From the NCBI GenBank assembly GCA_030432505.1, contig JAUIHA010000040.1, positions 1-7,038 on the forward strand: a DNA stretch of 7,038 bases. The letters run 5' to 3'. The translations under genes and the position numbers were made by a program. Origin of the DNA: a bacterium. GTDB taxonomy: Bacteria > Babelota > Babeliae > Babelales > RVW-14. Of this stretch, positions 5,578 through 7,038 are shown in pieces. The notes under the pieces are model-generated. The model saw nothing but the letters and a program-made list of their open reading frames with translations, was not told the DNA's origin and searched no databases. Within the stretch, counting starts at the first letter, position 1. Every line of letters begins with the position of its first letter.

Positions 5578-5640
5578 TTCTTTGATTCCTTTGATACAAC
5601 AACTAATGCTAAAGTTTTCAATTTCAGTAATAAAATCTTT

Positions 5641-5727
5641 GTCATCCTGAACTTGATTCAGGATCCAAATAATATTTCCTTTTTGAGAAGGATTATATTT
5701 GGACCCCGGATCGGAGTCCGGGGTGAC
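5641..5727. repeat. Composite of two facing palindromic intergenic repeats
   Basis: The left unit (5641-5666) contains ATCCTGAA-CTTGA-TTCAGGAT, a perfect eight-pair hairpin at 5644-5664. The right unit (5701-5727) contains ACCCCGGA-TCGGAG-TCCGGGGT, also a perfect eight-pair hairpin (5703-5724). Reversed and complemented, the right unit aligns with the left (GTCA-CC-G-ACT-AT-GG-TCC in common), and the 34-base spacer continues the symmetry (CCAAATA at 5665-5671 against TATTTGG at 5696-5702). The whole 87 bases is thus an imperfect long inverted repeat able to fold as two hairpins or one long one, like the paired REP units (BIMEs) of enterobacteria. It lies in the typA-rpsR gap. Confidence 0.85.
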
Positions 5728-5831
5728 ATCTTTAGAATAAGATAGTCAACATTATGTATGCAGCGCATTCCTAAATTACTGAACCTACATTTTACCACAA
5801 GGTGGAAAGCTAAATAAATTTGTAAAAAAAA

Positions 5832-5882
5832 TAGTGAAAATAAAAGCGCTCGAATCATGCTTTTTGCACGTCAACGAGCGCT
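5832..5882 (-). terminator. Intrinsic terminator of the rpsF-rpsR transcript
   Basis: On the minus strand an eight-pair outer stem, AGCGCTCG with CGAGCGCT (5875-5882 with 5845-5852), encloses an inner stem CGTGC-AAAAA-GCATG (5866-5870 with 5856-5860). The T-rich run TTTTATTTTCACTA follows at once. It lies about 33 bases after the rpsR stop codon. The two-tier stem is unusually long, but position and T run fit a terminator. Confidence 0.8.
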
Positions 5883-5914
5883 AAATTTATTTCTCAGTAT
5901 ATGCTACCGAAAGC

Positions 5915-6208
5915 TTAGTTGCTGTGGTGAATAGCACAGTAAGGAATAAGAGCCATACTACGTGCTAAACGAATTTGTTGTGCAAGCTTTCTTTGATAGA
6001 AGGGACTGTTTCCTGATACACGTGAAGGAAGAATTTTAAAACGTTCAGTCAAGAAAGTCTTGAGCAATGGAACGTTTTTATAATCCAACTGTTGTGCAAG
6101 TTCAGGGTTGCCTGAAAAGCGGCAATGTTTTTTTGAAAGGTATGATTGTTTTCTTACTTTTTTCTTAAGAAGACGTTGACTGATACGTACTTTAAATTTC
6201 TTTGACAT
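5915..6208 (-). CDS. rpsR: 30S ribosomal protein bS18
   Basis: This encodes 97 residues. bS18 is a small-subunit protein of the platform that binds 16S rRNA as a heterodimer with bS6. The core motifs are clear: KKHCRF (27-31), LDYKNVPLLKTFLTERFKILPSRVSG (41-66) and QRKLAQQIRLARSMALIPY (72-90), matching E. coli bS18 ([42 protein letters not shown]). The N-terminus is somewhat extended and very basic, about 17 residues longer than in E. coli. An AAGGAA ribosome site lies seven bases before the ATG. The gene follows rpsF at 56 bases, with a palindromic repeat in the gap, and is closed by the hairpin at 5832-5882. No ssb lies between them and no rplI follows, unlike many bacteria. Confidence 0.97.
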   Translation of the reverse strand: MSKKFKVRISQRLLKKKVRKQSYLSKKHCRFSGNPELAQQLDYKNVPLLKTFLTERFKILPSRVSGNSPFYQRKLAQQIRLARSMALIPYCAIHHSN

Positions 6209-6227
6209 AGTTTAATTCCTTCTAGAT

Positions 6228-6251
6228 GTCATCCTGAACTTGATTCAGGAT
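6228..6251. repeat. Palindromic intergenic repeat inside the rpsF-rpsR gap
   Basis: The 24 bases equal the first 24 bases of the left unit at 5641 (core TCCTGAACTTGATTCAGGA). They form the perfect hairpin ATCCTGAA-CTTGA-TTCAGGAT at 6231-6251. It lies between the stop of rpsF and the ribosome site of rpsR, so it is transcribed as part of their shared message. A T run does follow on the plus strand but not downstream on the transcribed strand, so it should not act as a full terminator of this operon. Confidence 0.88.
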
Positions 6252-6264
6252 ACAAATCATTTTT

Positions 6265-6783
6265 TTATGCTTCAGTTTTTTCTGACTCGTCAGCGGAAGG
6301 TGCTTCTTGAGCTGGCGCTGCTGCTTTTTCTGCAGGAGCTGCTTCGGCTTTAGGAGCTTCTTTACTTGATTTTGAATCTACGCTATCAAGCAAGTTTTCA
6401 ATTTTTCCGTTATCAAGTCCGCTTGCTCTGCTGCTATCAAGAGGCTCTGGGCGTTGATACTCAGAAGGAGCATTTGCATCAAGCTTCACGTTTACGTGAC
6501 GCATAACGAATTCATGACATTTGATTTTTAAGAAAGAATCAACTGCGCCAATAGTTTTAGCGAGATCAGTTTTAGGAAGTTCATAGCGTGCAAGAATGTA
6601 CACACCATAGCTGTTTTTTCTTACTGGGTAAGCGAGTCTGTATTTACCCCACTTATCAAAAGTAGTAAGTTTTCCGCCAGCTTCGGAAAAAATCTTCTCG
6701 AAATTGCTTTCAAGATTTCCAAGCTCATCATTGGTAATTTCAGTGTGAGCGAGCATGAGTGTTTCATACTTTAAAGTATTCAT
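6265..6783 (-). CDS. rpsF: 30S ribosomal protein bS6 with a long low-complexity tail
   Basis: This encodes 172 residues. bS6 binds bS18 and 16S rRNA in the 30S platform. The ferredoxin-like core is at 4-100: LKYETLMLAH, then FDKWGKYRLAYPVRKNSYGVYIL (42-64) and FLKIKCHEFVMRHVNVKL (84-101), matching WGRRQLAYPINK and VIRSMVMR of E. coli bS6. Residues from about 102 are an unstructured extension: a polar stretch (102-140), then an Ala/Pro/Glu/Lys-rich end (KEAPKAEAAPAEKAAAPAQE and onward). Many bS6 proteins have acidic tails, but this one is about 70 residues. A GGGAGA ribosome site lies upstream on the minus strand. It is the first gene of the rpsF-rpsR operon, preceded by a structured leader. 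Confidence 0.96.
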   Translation of the reverse strand: MNTLKYETLMLAHTEITNDELGNLESNFEKIFSEAGGKLTTFDKWGKYRLAYPVRKNSYGVYILARYELPKTDLAKTIGAVDSFLKIKCHEFVMRHVNVKLDANAPSEYQRPEPLDSSRASGLDNGKIENLLDSVDSKSSKEAPKAEAAPAEKAAAPAQEAPSADESEKTEA

Positions 6784-6827
6784 AAAGAGGTTCTCCCAAA
6801 ATGTTTTGAAAAACAGTTTTTACGTCT

Positions 6828-6871
6828 AATAGGGGAGATAGGGCCAAATAATGGCTCTACTGGTACCTATT
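6828..6871 (-). promoter_or_regulatory. Structured 5' leader of rpsF, possible autoregulatory RNA
   Basis: On the minus strand, AATAGG (6866-6871) can pair with CCTATT (6828-6833) as an outer stem. Inside it AGAGCCA-TTATT-TGGCCCT (6840-6858) forms a seven-pair hairpin with one mismatch, leaving an internal loop between the stems. The structure starts about 45 bases before the rpsF ATG. Many bacteria control this operon by the bS6:bS18 complex binding the rpsF leader at a bulged CCG-containing motif. The CCG is not visible here, so the role is only suggested. A weak promoter (TTGTTA, 16 bases, TAGACT) lies upstream on the minus strand. Confidence 0.4.
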
Positions 6872-6980
6872 GTTACTTTAAAGTCTATCAAAATGCTGAT
6901 TTTTAACAAGGAAATAGTTGAATAAAAGCCTATAAAACCAAGGATCTCTCCACGTTAGCCCTAAAGCTGCTGTGGCAGAT

Positions 6981-7038
6981 GTCATCCTGCTTGTCCGTCG
7001 TAGCCACCTGGGCGTAGACTGGGAACTTGATTCAGGAT
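6981..7038. repeat. Palindromic repeat with an enlarged loop, cut by the window edge
   Basis: GTCATCCTG (6981-6989) and AACTTGATTCAGGAT (7024-7038) are the two parts of the 24-base repeat seen at 5641 and 6228. Here they are separated by 34 extra bases (6990-7023) that contain an imperfect inverted pair (CCGTCGTAGCC, GGCGTAGACTGG). The outer arms ATCCTG and CAGGAT can still pair. The element may continue beyond the window. The preceding 6872-6980 shows no gene that I can support. Confidence 0.75.

Larger units (their letters stand above)
5578..5914. other. 337-base non-coding gap between typA and rpsR
   Basis: The gap holds the typA leader (5578-5640, minus strand), a composite palindromic repeat (5641-5727), a plain AT-rich stretch (5728-5831) and the rpsR terminator (to 5882). 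Short open frames here cross the palindromes, have no ribosome site and look like repeat artefacts. I could not pick a convincing typA promoter; TTGAAA on the minus strand has no good -10 at the right distance. Confidence 0.7.

Noticed and set aside
5563..5858. Short open frames across the typA-rpsR gap
   Set aside because: Both strands are open only because the palindromic repeats lack stops. The encoded sequences translate the repeats and have no ribosome site.
2657..7038. CRISPR array from the repeated palindromes
   Set aside because: The copies are few, far apart, in both orientations and without regular spacers.
1..7038. Alternative genetic code, because no gene here ends in TGA
   Set aside because: All stops are TAA or TAG, but there is no in-frame TGA in the conserved genes and tryptophan is TGG throughout. 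AT bias and a small sample explain it.

Overview
The window looks like a piece of an AT-rich (roughly 35-40% GC, estimated by eye), host-associated-looking bacterial genome. Three conserved genes are certain: typA/bipA, rpsR (bS18) and rpsF (bS6), all on the minus strand. The left half is a plus-strand array of small secreted or membrane proteins with no function I can name. Dispersed palindromic intergenic repeats of the TCCTGAACTTGATTCAGGA type are also present. This combination suggests an intracellular or symbiotic lineage such as Candidatus Dependentiae (TM6). That assignment is inference and only moderately supported, because the palindromes also occur in other phyla.

Region 1 (1-1709): a partial gene, a frameshifted gene and three intact tandem paralogues. 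The paralogues share a signal peptide ending in SYA, a Q/E-rich amphipathic helix (QLSxxxQExL...LQKLQGK), an acidic LLxEESxEE linker, one transmembrane segment and a variable, often Cys-containing tail. Two neighbours share a 104-base perfectly identical core between diverged flanks, which points to recent gene conversion.

Region 2 (1710-3760): a non-coding gap with a plausible promoter, then five more small signal-peptide proteins. Two form a closely related pair (SLxEQQEL motif). Two others share a QLDEQTL motif and flank a protein that has neither that motif nor a clear tail. The series ends at a strong A/T-flanked hairpin at 3723-3760, which serves both strands. The simplest reading is two small operons of one diverged, expanding family whose members keep their architecture while sequence changes fast. 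The products are probably envelope-located and may face a host or competitor.

Region 3 (3769-5882): typA on the minus strand, converging on the array. Upstream of it lies a composite of two facing palindromic repeats, followed by the rpsR terminator hairpin.

Region 4 (5915-7038): an rpsF-rpsR operon on the minus strand, without ssb between the genes and without rplI after them. A palindromic repeat sits in the rpsF-rpsR gap, a structured leader lies upstream of rpsF, and the window ends inside another repeat copy whose loop carries a 34-base insertion.
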